This document shows positions 1 through 7,952 of a stretch of DNA of 33,905 bases, piece by piece. Below the pieces are notes generated by a model. It did no database searches. It saw nothing but the letters and a program-made list of their open reading frames with translations, and was not told where the DNA came from. Positions within the stretch are counted from its first letter, which is position 1, and each line of letters opens with the position of its first letter. The stretch is from Yoonia sp. (GTDB lineage Bacteria; Pseudomonadota; Alphaproteobacteria; Rhodobacterales; Rhodobacteraceae), in assembly GCF_030731595.1 (NCBI RefSeq), contig NZ_JANQTS010000114.1, positions 1-33,905 on the forward strand, read 5' to 3'. The position numbers were made by a program, and so were the translations under genes.

Positions 1-30
1 GTTCAACACCTATCTGACCTGAAACCAAAT

Positions 31-51
31 GGCCCGCCGCGATGGCGGGCC
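31..51. terminator. GC-rich hairpin, possible terminator
   Basis: A perfect inverted repeat, GGCCCGCC and GGCGGGCC, is separated by 5 nt. Read on the minus strand it is followed by a weakly T-rich stretch (ATTTGGTTT); on the plus strand nothing T-rich follows. It could end transcripts from the ParB-like gene (stop at 257). It could also end a plus-strand gene entering from the left, since an open frame reads F-N-T-Y-L-T-stop at 2-22. The rest of 52-256 shows no gene I can support, only a short GTCCG/CGGAC inverted repeat at 170-184. Confidence 0.4.
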
Positions 52-256
52 GGTGCGGTGGGCGGTGGAGGGTGCGGATGGGGTTGTGCTGCAAGTGGCT
101 CAAACCATCCGGATACCGCGACGTCGTCTCTGGGTCGCTAACAACGAGCTATGCTCTGGCCTAGCTTAAGTCCGGTTTGCGGACAAAGCTGTCGTTGCGG
201 CTTGGCAGTCGAATGACCGCTTACACAAATTTTCAATCCCTTTCGGCGGTCCCTGA

Positions 257-673
257 TCAGACCGCCTCGCACGGGTACGGCAGGTCATCAAGAGGGACGT
301 TCACGAAATCTGGGTCGGGTGTCCTACCAAACCGCACGGCGGAAATGTGAGTTCGGCCTTCCGCTATCGCTTTCACAACACGGTGCATACCATCCATCAG
401 CCGACCTTCGGCGCAGAGGATGATGGGATGACGTGGATCGACTTCGTTGATCAAAGCGACGTGAGAAGCAATTGAGCGCGGCGTTGGTATGGCTTCATCG
501 TCACCGTACCACCAATTCTCATCCACTTCGGCAATATCGTTCACCGGAACCATTTCCACGTCGATATCGCGTGCAGCGCGCATGAGCCGATGAACGTCCC
601 ATACATGCCGGTCCGACCCGACTTGCCGAGAATGGTACTGTTTTCTTACGGTTCTGTTATCCGCCTGATCCAT
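257..673 (-). CDS. ParB-like N-terminal-domain protein, function unknown
   Basis: A 138-residue soluble protein. Residues 90-98 read GRLMDGMHR, preceded by a hydrophobic PIIL strand (83-86). This is the pattern of the ParB/Srx-type N-terminal fold, where a (D/E)G-R-x-x-D-G-x-H-R loop binds nucleotide or phosphate. The N-terminus (RKQYHSRQ...WDVHRL) and the WWYGDDE segment (54-60) fit a conserved family of small ParB-like proteins in proteobacteria that I recognise only as uncharacterised. There is no helix-turn-helix or dimerisation domain, so it is not a partition ParB. The start is uncertain: ATG at 673 was chosen, GTG at 679 is in frame, and neither has a clear ribosome binding site. It stands alone, with about 180 bp of non-coding DNA upstream and 256 bp downstream. 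Confidence 0.6.
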   Translation of the reverse strand: MDQADNRTVRKQYHSRQVGSDRHVWDVHRLMRAARDIDVEMVPVNDIAEVDENWWYGDDEAIPTPRSIASHVALINEVDPRHPIILCAEGRLMDGMHRVVKAIAEGRTHISAVRFGRTPDPDFVNVPLDDLPYPCEAV

Positions 674-813
674 GGCCACACAGTAGCAAAGTGTTGGACG
701 CGCTCCTAGGGATCAGTTCTGATCTTCGGGAAGCCGACATTTGCGCACCGTGCAGCATCGAGGACTATGGGCTCCAAGCTGTCCATCCCAAAAATTGACC
801 CCACACAACGCAA

Positions 814-838
814 AAGGCCCGCCATCACGGCGGGCCTT
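814..838 (-). terminator. Rho-independent terminator of pntAB
   Basis: A perfect 10-bp stem, AAGGCCCGCC and GGCGGGCCTT, with a 5-nt loop lies 19 nt past the pntB stop codon. On the minus strand the stem ends in TTTT. Read on the plus strand it is followed by CTTTCT, so it may work in both directions. The remaining stretch up to 680 shows no gene. Confidence 0.8.
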
Positions 839-856
839 CTTTCTCTTGCACCAAGA

Positions 857-2374
857 TCAATCAATCTTGGGCAGCAACTCGTCCAGCGACTTTTTGGCAT
901 CGCCATAGAACATCCGCGTGTTGTCCTTGAAGAACAGCGGGTTTTCGATGCCGGAATAACCGGTGCCCTGACCGCGCTTGGACACGAACACCTGCTTGGC
1001 TTTCCAGCATTCCAGAACCGGCATCCCCGCAATCGGGCTGTTCGGATCGTCCTGTGCGGCAGGGTTCACGATGTCGTTGGAGCCGATGACGATGGCCACA
1101 TCCGTGTTCGGGAAATCGTCGTTGATCTCGTCCATTTCCATCACGATGTCATAAGGCACTTTCGCCTCGGCCAGCAGCACGTTCATGTGACCCGGCAAAC
1201 GGCCCGCCACCGGGTGGATCGCGAAACGGACGTTCTTGCCCTTGGCACGCAGCTTGCGCACCAGTTCAGACACAGCCTGCTGCGCCTGTGCCACCGCCAT
1301 CCCGTAACCGGGAATGATGATGATGCTGTCAGCCTCGTTCAAAGCCGCCGCAACGCCATCGCTGTCAATCGCGATCTGTTCACCTTCGACAGCCATCTGT
1401 TCGCCTTGTGGCCCGCCAAAGCCGCCCAGAATGACCGAAACAAAGGATCGGTTCATCGCCTTACACATGATGTAAGACAGGATCGCACCAGAGGAGCCGA
1501 CCAGCGCACCGACCACGATCAGCAGATCGTTGCCAAGGCTGAAGCCAATCGCCGCTGCCGCCCAGCCGGAATAGCTGTTCAGCATGGATACGACCACAGG
1601 CATATCCGCCCCGCCGATCCCCATAATCAGGTGATAGCCGATAAACAGCCCCGCCAGCGCCAGCAGAACCAGCGCCCACGATCCGCTACCGCCCAGATAG
1701 GCGATGAGCAGGATGACCGAAAGCGCCGCAGCGCCCGCGTTCAACAAGTGTCCGCCCGGTAGTTTCTTGGCCGCAGTATCAACCTTGAACGGCAGCATGC
1801 TGGAGCCGCCAGCAAGCTTTGCATAAGCGATCACAGAGCCCGTAAAGGTCACTGCACCGATCCAGATCCCCAGAACCAGTTCGACCCGCAGAATGCCGAT
1901 CTCGATGCTGGATTTCTTGGCGATCAACTGGCCAAAGACGCTCAAGCCTTCGTAGACCTCCTTGGGCAGTCCGATGGCGGTGACGCCATCTGCCCCGACA
2001 GCCCCCATGACAAGACCATTCGCTTCGTAAAGAGCGGCGATGGTGTTGATCATGATATCGGCGTTAAAGCCCACAAATACGGCGGCAAGGCCCACCATCG
2101 AGTGCATGATCGCGACAAGTTCCGGCATCTGGGTCATTTCGACCTTGGTGGCCAGTTGATAGCCAACCAAGCCGCCCAAGCCGATCAGGAGGACCGACAG
2201 AAGCCCAAGTCCGGCACCCGGCCCGACCAGCGTGGCAAAGACCGCAAGCGCCATGCCTGCAATCCCGTACCACACGGCGCGTTTTGCACTTTCCTGCCCC
2301 GAAAGTCCGCCCAGCGACAGGATGAAAAGAATACCCGCGACGACATAGGCCGCGATTGTGAATGCGTTATCCAT
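857..2374 (-). CDS. pntB: NAD(P) transhydrogenase subunit beta
   Basis: The membrane and NADP(H)-binding subunit of proton-translocating transhydrogenase, which uses the proton gradient to drive hydride transfer from NADH to NADP+. At 505 residues it is close to the usual length of about 460-480. The N-terminal half has many membrane helices. His91, in HSMVG, matches the proton-pathway histidine 91 of E. coli PntB. The C-terminal domain III carries the NADP fingerprint GYGMAVAQA (356-364), then the [13 protein letters not shown] segment (392-404) and the [10 protein letters not shown] loop (466-475). It follows pntA by 12 nt, and GGGGCAGGG just before the ATG serves as ribosome binding site. 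A strong terminator hairpin follows the stop. Confidence 0.97.
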   Translation of the reverse strand: MDNAFTIAAYVVAGILFILSLGGLSGQESAKRAVWYGIAGMALAVFATLVGPGAGLGLLSVLLIGLGGLVGYQLATKVEMTQMPELVAIMHSMVGLAAVFVGFNADIMINTIAALYEANGLVMGAVGADGVTAIGLPKEVYEGLSVFGQLIAKKSSIEIGILRVELVLGIWIGAVTFTGSVIAYAKLAGGSSMLPFKVDTAAKKLPGGHLLNAGAAALSVILLIAYLGGSGSWALVLLALAGLFIGYHLIMGIGGADMPVVVSMLNSYSGWAAAAIGFSLGNDLLIVVGALVGSSGAILSYIMCKAMNRSFVSVILGGFGGPQGEQMAVEGEQIAIDSDGVAAALNEADSIIIIPGYGMAVAQAQQAVSELVRKLRAKGKNVRFAIHPVAGRLPGHMNVLLAEAKVPYDIVMEMDEINDDFPNTDVAIVIGSNDIVNPAAQDDPNSPIAGMPVLECWKAKQVFVSKRGQGTGYSGIENPLFFKDNTRMFYGDAKKSLDELLPKID

Positions 2375-2386
2375 TGCCCTGCCCCT

Positions 2387-3967
2387 TTAGGATTTCTGGA
2401 ACATGGCGAGCATGCGCCGTGTCACGAGGAAGCCACCAAAGATGTTGATCGCCGCCATAAAGATACCAAGTGCTGCCAAAAGAGTGATCAGCGCGTTTGA
2501 CGAACCGATCTGGATCAGCGCGCCAAGAATGATGATCGATGAGATCGCGTTGGTCACGGCCATCAGCGGCGTATGCAGCGAATGGGCCACGTTCCAGATC
2601 ACCTGGAAGCCGATAAAGACCGACAGAACAAACACGATGAAGTGCTGCATAAAGCTCGCCGGCATGCCGGGGATAAGCCCGATGCCAAGGATCAGTGCCG
2701 CACCGGCAGCCAGAAGGCCCACTTGCGTCTTGGTTTCTTTCTTGAACGCGGCCACTTCTGCGGCGCGCTTTTCTTCCGGGGTCAATTCCTTGGGTGCAGC
2801 TTTCTTTGGCGCCGCAGCGATCGCTGCCACTTTGGGAGGTGGCGGCGGGAACGTGATTTCGCCTTTATGCGTCGCGGTCGCGCCACGGATCACATCGTCT
2901 TCCATGTTGTGCTTTGGCACGCCGTCTTTTTCGGGTGTCAGGTCCGACATCATGTGGCGGATGTTCGTGGAATAAAGCGTCGAGGATTGCGCCGCCATCC
3001 GGCTTGGGAAATCGGTGTAGCCGATGATGGTCACGCCGTTATCGGTGACGATCTTTTCGTCCATCACGGTCAGTTTGCAGTTACCGCCGCGCTCGGCCGC
3101 AAGGTCGATGATGACCGAACCGGGCTTCATGCTTTCGACCATGTCTTTGGTCCAAAGCTCTGGTGCGTCGCGTCCCGGGATCAGGGCTGTCGTGATAACG
3201 ATGTCCATGTCGGGGGCGATTTCGCGGAACTTGGCAAGCTGTGCTGCCGCGAATTCGGGGCTGGAGACGGCTGCATAGCCGCCTGTGGCCGATCCGTCCT
3301 GCTGTTCTTCTTCGAAATCAAGAAAGACAAATTGTGCCCCCATCGATTCGACCTGTTCGGCCACTTCAGGGCGCACGTCGAAGGCATAGGTGATCGCACC
3401 CAGCGATGTGGCGGTCCCGATGGCAGCAAGGCCCGCAACACCGGCACCCACAACCAGAACCTTGGCGGGAGGCACTTTACCAGCGGCCGTCACCTGCCCG
3501 GTAAAGAAGCGGCCAAAGTTGTTACCCGCCTCGATCACAGCGCGGTAGCCCGCGATATTCGCCATCGACGACAGCGCATCCATTTTCTGCGCGCGGCTGA
3601 TGCGCGGGACCATGTCCATCGCGATGACAGTCGCGCCCTTGGCGTTGGCCGCCTCCATAAGATCCTTGTTTTGCGCAGGATAGAAGAAAGAGATCAGGGT
3701 CTGCCCGTCACGCAGTTTCTTCACTTCGGCGTCCGAAGGGGGGCGCACCTTGGCCACCACATCAGCGGCTTTCCACAATGCGGCAGCGGTTTTGACAACC
3801 TCCACGCCTGCGTCTTTGTAGGACTGGTCAGAGAAACCAGCGCCTGCACCGGCACCCGCTTCAATCACGCAGTCATAGCCAAGCTTTTGCAGATCTTTGG
3901 CGGATGCGGGTGTCATTGCGACCCGGTTTTCGCCAGTGAATGTCTCTTTTGGTGTGCCGATTTTCAC
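2387..3967 (-). CDS. pntA: NAD(P) transhydrogenase subunit alpha, full-length
   Basis: The NAD(H)-binding subunit of the proton-translocating transhydrogenase, 527 residues. The soluble domain I has the RAQKMD motif (125-130) and the Rossmann fingerprint GAGVAG (174-179). A proline/alanine/lysine-rich linker follows, with a run of six prolines, and then about four membrane helices. In some alphaproteobacteria such as Rhodospirillum the alpha subunit is two genes; here the soluble and membrane parts are fused as in E. coli. The start is a GTG at 3967, giving MKIGTPKE, the usual N-terminus of the family, with GGGGGA about 6 nt upstream. The frame continues 13 codons further to an ATG at 4006, but that ATG lies in the predicted -10 box, so I reject it. 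Confidence 0.95.
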   Translation of the reverse strand: MKIGTPKETFTGENRVAMTPASAKDLQKLGYDCVIEAGAGAGAGFSDQSYKDAGVEVVKTAAALWKAADVVAKVRPPSDAEVKKLRDGQTLISFFYPAQNKDLMEAANAKGATVIAMDMVPRISRAQKMDALSSMANIAGYRAVIEAGNNFGRFFTGQVTAAGKVPPAKVLVVGAGVAGLAAIGTATSLGAITYAFDVRPEVAEQVESMGAQFVFLDFEEEQQDGSATGGYAAVSSPEFAAAQLAKFREIAPDMDIVITTALIPGRDAPELWTKDMVESMKPGSVIIDLAAERGGNCKLTVMDEKIVTDNGVTIIGYTDFPSRMAAQSSTLYSTNIRHMMSDLTPEKDGVPKHNMEDDVIRGATATHKGEITFPPPPPKVAAIAAAPKKAAPKELTPEEKRAAEVAAFKKETKTQVGLLAAGAALILGIGLIPGMPASFMQHFIVFVLSVFIGFQVIWNVAHSLHTPLMAVTNAISSIIILGALIQIGSSNALITLLAALGIFMAAINIFGGFLVTRRMLAMFQKS

Positions 3968-3990
3968 GGACCATCCCCCATATCTGTTCT

Positions 3991-4005
3991 TGCAGTCAGA
4001 CTGCA
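3991..4005. promoter_or_regulatory. Perfect 15-bp dyad at the pntA start region
   Basis: TGCAGTC-A-GACTGCA is a perfect 7-1-7 inverted repeat. It begins at the downstream edge of the TATAAT box of the predicted pntAB promoter and covers the expected transcription start. That position suits a repressor operator. No regulator gene lies next to it in this window, so the binding protein is unknown. Confidence 0.5.
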
Positions 4006-4031
4006 TTATAGCGCGAAATTATATTTCACAA
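4005..4031 (-). promoter_or_regulatory. Probable sigma-70-type promoter of pntAB
   Basis: On the minus strand a consensus -10 box TATAAT lies at 4010-4005. TTGTGA (4031-4026) is the best -35 match, but with a short 15-bp spacer. Transcription would begin near 3998, giving a leader of about 30 nt before the GTG start at 3967. The -10 is convincing; the -35 is weak. Confidence 0.45.
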
Positions 4032-4071
4032 GACAATGGCTGCGCTTACCGTTCATGTCATGCGCTAACAG

Positions 4072-4521
4072 TCACACCCAACGACGGGTCTTTTCGCAAT
4101 AGCGCGCAAAATCGGCCCGAAACTTGACGCGGAGCCGGTTTTCTTCGGGAATGATGAACCGCTGGGTAATCGTTCCGATAAAGAGTGGGACCAGCAAAAG
4201 TGCCACTGGCACCTCCCAGCGCAACGCCAGCCCTGCAAGGATCAGCGCATCCCCCAGATAGATCGGGTTCCGGCTGCGCGAAAAGATACCGGTCGTGACC
4301 AGATGGCTGGCCTCCATATGCGGTATCACGGTGGTCCGCTTCTTGCGCATTTCCGCAAAGGCCAGCAGCATCAGAACGATCCCGCCGCCCACCAGCAAAC
4401 CGCCCAGCAAGTCCGTCACCGGCCCGCCAATGGCCATCGCCTGTGGCTGCAACTGCCCGATCCACCAAGTGATGACGAGGGCCAATGCCAGCCAGACGGG
4501 GGGAAGATCAATCCATTTCAT
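4072..4521 (-). CDS. Isoprenylcysteine carboxyl methyltransferase-family membrane protein
   Basis: A 149-residue membrane protein of the ICMT/PEMT-like family, small SAM-dependent methyltransferases whose bacterial substrates are mostly unknown. Hydrophobic segments lie at about 7-24, 34-55, 88-101 and 104-118. The family signature is present: G-x-F-x-x-S-R-N-P-I-Y-L-G around 78-90, and the C-terminal cofactor region with EE at 126-127 followed by F-x-x-Y and a basic tail. Start: ATG at 4521 gives MKWIDLPPVW, a typical N-terminus. An in-frame ATG at 4557 would add 12 basic residues but leave only 40 bp to the divergent SDR gene. It is transcribed away from the kyn operon and toward the pntA promoter, 104 bp away. 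Confidence 0.8.
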   Translation of the reverse strand: MKWIDLPPVWLALALVITWWIGQLQPQAMAIGGPVTDLLGGLLVGGGIVLMLLAFAEMRKKRTTVIPHMEASHLVTTGIFSRSRNPIYLGDALILAGLALRWEVPVALLLVPLFIGTITQRFIIPEENRLRVKFRADFARYCEKTRRWV

Positions 4522-4597
4522 ATCCCGTTTGTGCCTTGCAGGTTTGGGCTTGTCCATGCCTGTCTGACCGCTAGGGTCGGCACAAGGAGGATGCGAC

Positions 4598-5356
4598 ATG
4601 GAACATGCAGGCAAACACGCGCTGGTCACCGGTGGCGGCACAGGGATCGGTGAAGGGATCGCTGTGGCTCTGGCAGAGGCCGGGGCCGAAGTCACGATCA
4701 CGGGCCGTCGCGCGGACAAGCTGGAGGCTGTCGCGGCCACCCACCCGCGCCTGCATGCGCTGGTGATGGATGTGGATGATGAAGCCTCTGTGCGCGACGG
4801 GATTGCCGCTGCCGCCGCATCGCGCGGACCGATCCGGATTTGTGTAGCGAACGCAGGGATTGCCGAAGGCGGGCCGTTTGAGACAACGACGCTGGCTGAC
4901 TGGCGGCGCACGATGACCACCAATCTGGACGGGGTGTTCCTGACTTTTCAGGCCGCCATGGCGACCCTTGCACCCGACACCCCTGCCCGCATGATTGTTG
5001 TCAGTTCCATCGCCGGTGTGCGCGGACTGAAGAACGCGATCCCCTATACAGTCACCAAGCACGGCGTCATCGGACTGATCCGTGGCTTGTCCGAAGAATT
5101 CATGCGCCGCCCCATCACCTTTAACGCCCTGTGCCCGGGCTATGTGGACACGGCGATTGTGCAAAACCAGATCCCCGGCTTGATGCGCCGCTTTGATGTG
5201 GACAAACAGGGTGCGATCGACGTTATCGCGAAAGGCAACCGCCATCGCCGCTTGTTGGAGGTTGATGAAACCACCGCCGCCGCCATGTGGCTGTGTTCGG
5301 ATGGCGCGCGCAGCGTGAACGGGCAAACGATCCAGATTTCCGGAGGACAGGTCTAA
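4598..5356 (+). CDS. Short-chain dehydrogenase/reductase
   Basis: A classical SDR of 252 residues, a cytoplasmic NAD(P)-dependent oxidoreductase. The cofactor motif TGGGTGIG is at 11-18, NAG at 85-87, the catalytic serine at 136/137 (SSIAG), and Y150-x3-K154 (YTVTK). The C-terminus ends SVNGQTIQISGG, as in 3-hydroxyacyl/3-hydroxybutyrate dehydrogenase-type SDRs, which it resembles overall. The substrate cannot be read from sequence. AAGGAGG lies 8 nt before the ATG. It is the first gene of a tight operon with a DUF1304 gene (1-nt overlap) and kynureninase, so a role in catabolism of tryptophan or a related aromatic compound is possible. That is inference from context. Confidence 0.85.
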   Translation: MEHAGKHALVTGGGTGIGEGIAVALAEAGAEVTITGRRADKLEAVAATHPRLHALVMDVDDEASVRDGIAAAAASRGPIRICVANAGIAEGGPFETTTLADWRRTMTTNLDGVFLTFQAAMATLAPDTPARMIVVSSIAGVRGLKNAIPYTVTKHGVIGLIRGLSEEFMRRPITFNALCPGYVDTAIVQNQIPGLMRRFDVDKQGAIDVIAKGNRHRRLLEVDETTAAAMWLCSDGARSVNGQTIQISGGQV

Positions 5357-5709
5357 TGCTCGCGACAGTCCTCATTGCGCTGGTGGCGCTGATCCACGTT
5401 TATTTTCTGGTCCTGGAAATGTTCCGCTGGGAAGCACCACGCACCCGCAAAGTCTTTGGCACAACGCCGGAGTTCGCGGCTGAAAGCCGAGTGATGGCCG
5501 CAAACCAAGGCCTGTATAACGGGTTTCTTGCAGCAGGTCTGGTCTACGGGCTCTATCTCGGGGCGGCGGGCGCATCCATGATCGCCTTCTTGCTGGTTTG
5601 CATTGTCGTTGCGGGCGTTTATGGAGCGATGACCGCCACCAAAGCCGCGTTTGTCGCACAAACCATCCCCGCGACGCTGGCCTTGCTTGCACTCGTTTTG
5701 AATATCTAA
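5356..5709 (+). CDS. DUF1304 family membrane protein
   Basis: A 117-residue inner-membrane protein with about four hydrophobic helices. It carries the hallmarks of the DUF1304 family: H-x-Y-F-x-x-L-E-M-F-x-W near residues 14-25, R-K-V-F-G shortly after, and A-N-Q-G-L-Y-N-G-F-L at about 50-60. No biochemical function is established for the family. Its ATG overlaps the last base of the SDR stop (TAATG), so the two are translationally coupled. kynU follows 11 nt after its stop. The conserved polar residues next to helices suggest a carrier or a membrane enzyme, but nothing in the sequence decides this. Confidence 0.85.
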   Translation: MLATVLIALVALIHVYFLVLEMFRWEAPRTRKVFGTTPEFAAESRVMAANQGLYNGFLAAGLVYGLYLGAAGASMIAFLLVCIVVAGVYGAMTATKAAFVAQTIPATLALLALVLNI

Positions 5710-5720
5710 GAGGGCCCGAC

Positions 5721-6914
5721 ATGACCGATTTCGCCGCAACAAAGGCTTTGTTTCACCTGCCGGAGGGTATGATCTATCTGGATGGCAATTCACTGGGTCC
5801 TTTGCCGAAAGCCACAGCCGCGCGGGTGGAACGGGCTGTCACCGCGGAATGGGGCGAGAAGGTCATCACCGGCTGGAACCGCGCAGGCTGGATGGCACAG
5901 CCGACAGTTCTGGGCGACCGGATCGGCCGGTTGATCGGGGCAGAGCCGGGGCATGTGGTGCTGGGCGATACGCTGTCGATCAAGGTCTTTCAGGCGCTTG
6001 CCGCCGCGATTGATCTGGTGCCGGATCGCCGCGTGATCCTGACCGACAACGGCAATTTCCCGTCCGACATCTACATGGCCGAAGGGCTGATCAAATCGCT
6101 TGGGCGCGGGCATGAATTGCGCATCGTGAACCCCGAGGACGTTGCCGATCACATCAACGACGATCTGGCGGTGCTGATGCTGACCCAAGTCGGCTATAGC
6201 GACGGGCGGCTGCACGATATGGCCGATCTGACGGCCAAGGCTCATGCGGCAGGCGCTGTCACGGTCTGGGACTTGGCCCATAGTGCGGGCGCTTTGGCCG
6301 TGGATCTGCAAGGCTGCAACGCGGATTTCGCCGTGGGTTGCACGTATAAATACCTCAACGCAGGCCCCGGCGCGCCCGCCTTCATCTATGTCGCCCCCCG
6401 CCATATCGCCAACTGCCAGCCTGCCCTGTCCGGCTGGCTTGGGCATGCGGCCCCCTTTGCCTTTGATCTTGATTACCGCCCCGGCACCGGTATCGAACGG
6501 ATGCGCGTCGGCACCCCACCTGTCTTGCAGATGGCGGCACTCGATGCGGCCCTGGATATCTGGGATCAGGTCGACATGACCGCTTTGCGCAGGGCTTCTG
6601 TCGCCCTGACCGAGCAGTTTATCGTAGGGATCGAGGCAACCTGCCCGATGCTGACACTGGCCAGCCCGCGCGACCCCGCAAAGCGCGGCAGCCAAGTGTG
6701 TTTTGCTTTCGAGAACGGCTATGCCGCGATGCAGGCCTGTATCGCGCAAAACGTGGTCGGCGATTTCCGCGCCCCTGACATCATGCGGTTCGGGTTCACA
6801 CCGCTGTTCATTGATGCAGGGGATGTGGACCGCGCGATTGCGGTCATTTCAAAGGTGATGAACGAAAGGCTTTGGGATGATCCGGCCTTCAAACAGGTCT
6901 CGCGGGTGACCTAG
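5721..6914 (+). CDS. kynU: Kynureninase
   Basis: A PLP-dependent hydrolase that cleaves L-kynurenine (or 3-hydroxykynurenine) to anthranilate (or 3-hydroxyanthranilate) and alanine in tryptophan breakdown. At 397 residues it is of usual length. The N-terminus contains YLDGNSLGPLP (19-29). FPSD is at 113-116, D184 and H187 are in the WDLAHSAGA segment, and the PLP lysine is K210 in YKYLNAGPG. The C-terminal R-F-G-F-T-P-L-F (356-363) is also conserved. AGAGGG precedes the ATG. It is third in the SDR-DUF1304-kynU operon. Neither tryptophan 2,3-dioxygenase nor kynurenine formamidase is in this window. The TAG stop shares its bases with the TAG of the convergent gene. Confidence 0.96.
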   Translation: MTDFAATKALFHLPEGMIYLDGNSLGPLPKATAARVERAVTAEWGEKVITGWNRAGWMAQPTVLGDRIGRLIGAEPGHVVLGDTLSIKVFQALAAAIDLVPDRRVILTDNGNFPSDIYMAEGLIKSLGRGHELRIVNPEDVADHINDDLAVLMLTQVGYSDGRLHDMADLTAKAHAAGAVTVWDLAHSAGALAVDLQGCNADFAVGCTYKYLNAGPGAPAFIYVAPRHIANCQPALSGWLGHAAPFAFDLDYRPGTGIERMRVGTPPVLQMAALDAALDIWDQVDMTALRRASVALTEQFIVGIEATCPMLTLASPRDPAKRGSQVCFAFENGYAAMQACIAQNVVGDFRAPDIMRFGFTPLFIDAGDVDRAIAVISKVMNERLWDDPAFKQVSRVT

Positions 6915-7777
6915 CCTTCGTCAAGAAAGACGGCTGTTTCGGTCTGTTTTGGCAGATCAAAGCCATGTACCGCAACATTCAGCGCCGCCCCGAGCAGGAT
7001 CAGATAAGCGCTCACGTAAAGCCACAGCAGAAGGCCGATGACAGCCCCGATGGAACCGTAAACCTCGTTATAGCTGGCAAAGTTCGTCAGGTAGTATGAC
7101 AGCCCCGCAGAGGCCGCGACCCAGAGGATCACAACCGTTACCGCCCCCACGGTGATCCAGCGCCCGCGACTTCCGATGCGGGCGGGGCCAAAACGGTAAA
7201 GCAGGCTCAGCCCGATCATCAGCACACCAAGCGCAATCAGCCAGCGCAGCGCCTCCAGCAGCCACGCGGTCGACGTCGCCACCGGAATAAACGCAAGGCC
7301 GATGGGGACCAGGACAACAACGGTCAGAGCGACAATCGCCAGTGTGACCAAGGCAATGGTCAGCAAAAAGGCCACCACCATCTGCCAGATCGTATTGCGC
7401 ACCCTTTGTCCCGCAATGGCATTCAGACCCCCGATCAAGGCGCCGACCCCCGCACGACAGGACCACAGCGCCAGCACGATCGACACAAAGGTGGCCCATC
7501 CCAACGTGCCTGAATCCGCAAGAACAAGGCGGGTGATCTGTGACGATAGCAGCCGGTAAGCATCGGGCGGAATGATCCCCTCCATCAGGGCCATCTGATC
7601 CTCGATGACAACCGGATCAGCCACCAATCCGAAAATCGCGATCACGGCGGCAATGCCCGGAAAGATGCCGAACATCCCGAAAAACGCGACCCCGGCCGCA
7701 ATCAGCCCCAGGTGTTTCTCCGAGGCCGTCGTCCAGACCGTCACCAGAATGCGCCATGTTTTCAGGAGTGCCGCCAT
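6911..7777 (-). CDS. YihY/BrkB family (formerly RNase BN-like) membrane protein
   Basis: A 288-residue integral membrane protein with about six hydrophobic helices. The family is often called YihY/virulence factor BrkB and was once misnamed ribonuclease BN; its molecular role is unknown. The conserved start region L-x-A-A-G-V-A-F-F-G-x-x-x-x-x-P is present near residues 25-40. ATG at 7777 was chosen because GAGGAAG lies about 8 nt upstream and the protein begins at the family's usual point. The frame is open 40 codons further, but that part is unlike the family. The gene converges on kynU, and both TAG stops lie within the same CTAG tetranucleotide at 6911-6914. Confidence 0.85.
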   Translation of the reverse strand: MAALLKTWRILVTVWTTASEKHLGLIAAGVAFFGMFGIFPGIAAVIAIFGLVADPVVIEDQMALMEGIIPPDAYRLLSSQITRLVLADSGTLGWATFVSIVLALWSCRAGVGALIGGLNAIAGQRVRNTIWQMVVAFLLTIALVTLAIVALTVVVLVPIGLAFIPVATSTAWLLEALRWLIALGVLMIGLSLLYRFGPARIGSRGRWITVGAVTVVILWVAASAGLSYYLTNFASYNEVYGSIGAVIGLLLWLYVSAYLILLGAALNVAVHGFDLPKQTETAVFLDEG

Positions 7778-7952
7778 GTGTTTGGCTTCCTCGCCCTTTA
7801 TCCGTTTCAAGCTGTAACCTATGGCAAAGCCGTGCACATGACCACGGAGCATCGCAAAAACGGCTTTGTGATAAAAACAGGTCGCCTGATCCTTCAAGAC
7901 AGGCTAAGCTTCTGGCAAAACAGGGCAAAGGCCCGATCCGAGGCAGGACACC

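Noticed and set aside
790-810. GGGGTCAATTTTTGGG (minus strand) as an insertion-sequence remnant
   Set aside because: Only a short resemblance to the repeats at the right end of the window, with no second copy or transposase fragment.
767-1762. Long plus-strand open frame across pntB (331 codons)
   Set aside because: It is the antisense shadow of pntB, rich in H, R and Q, and matches no family; GC-rich coding DNA often leaves such frames open. The same applies to 2573-4102, 9922-11565 and 22781-24475.
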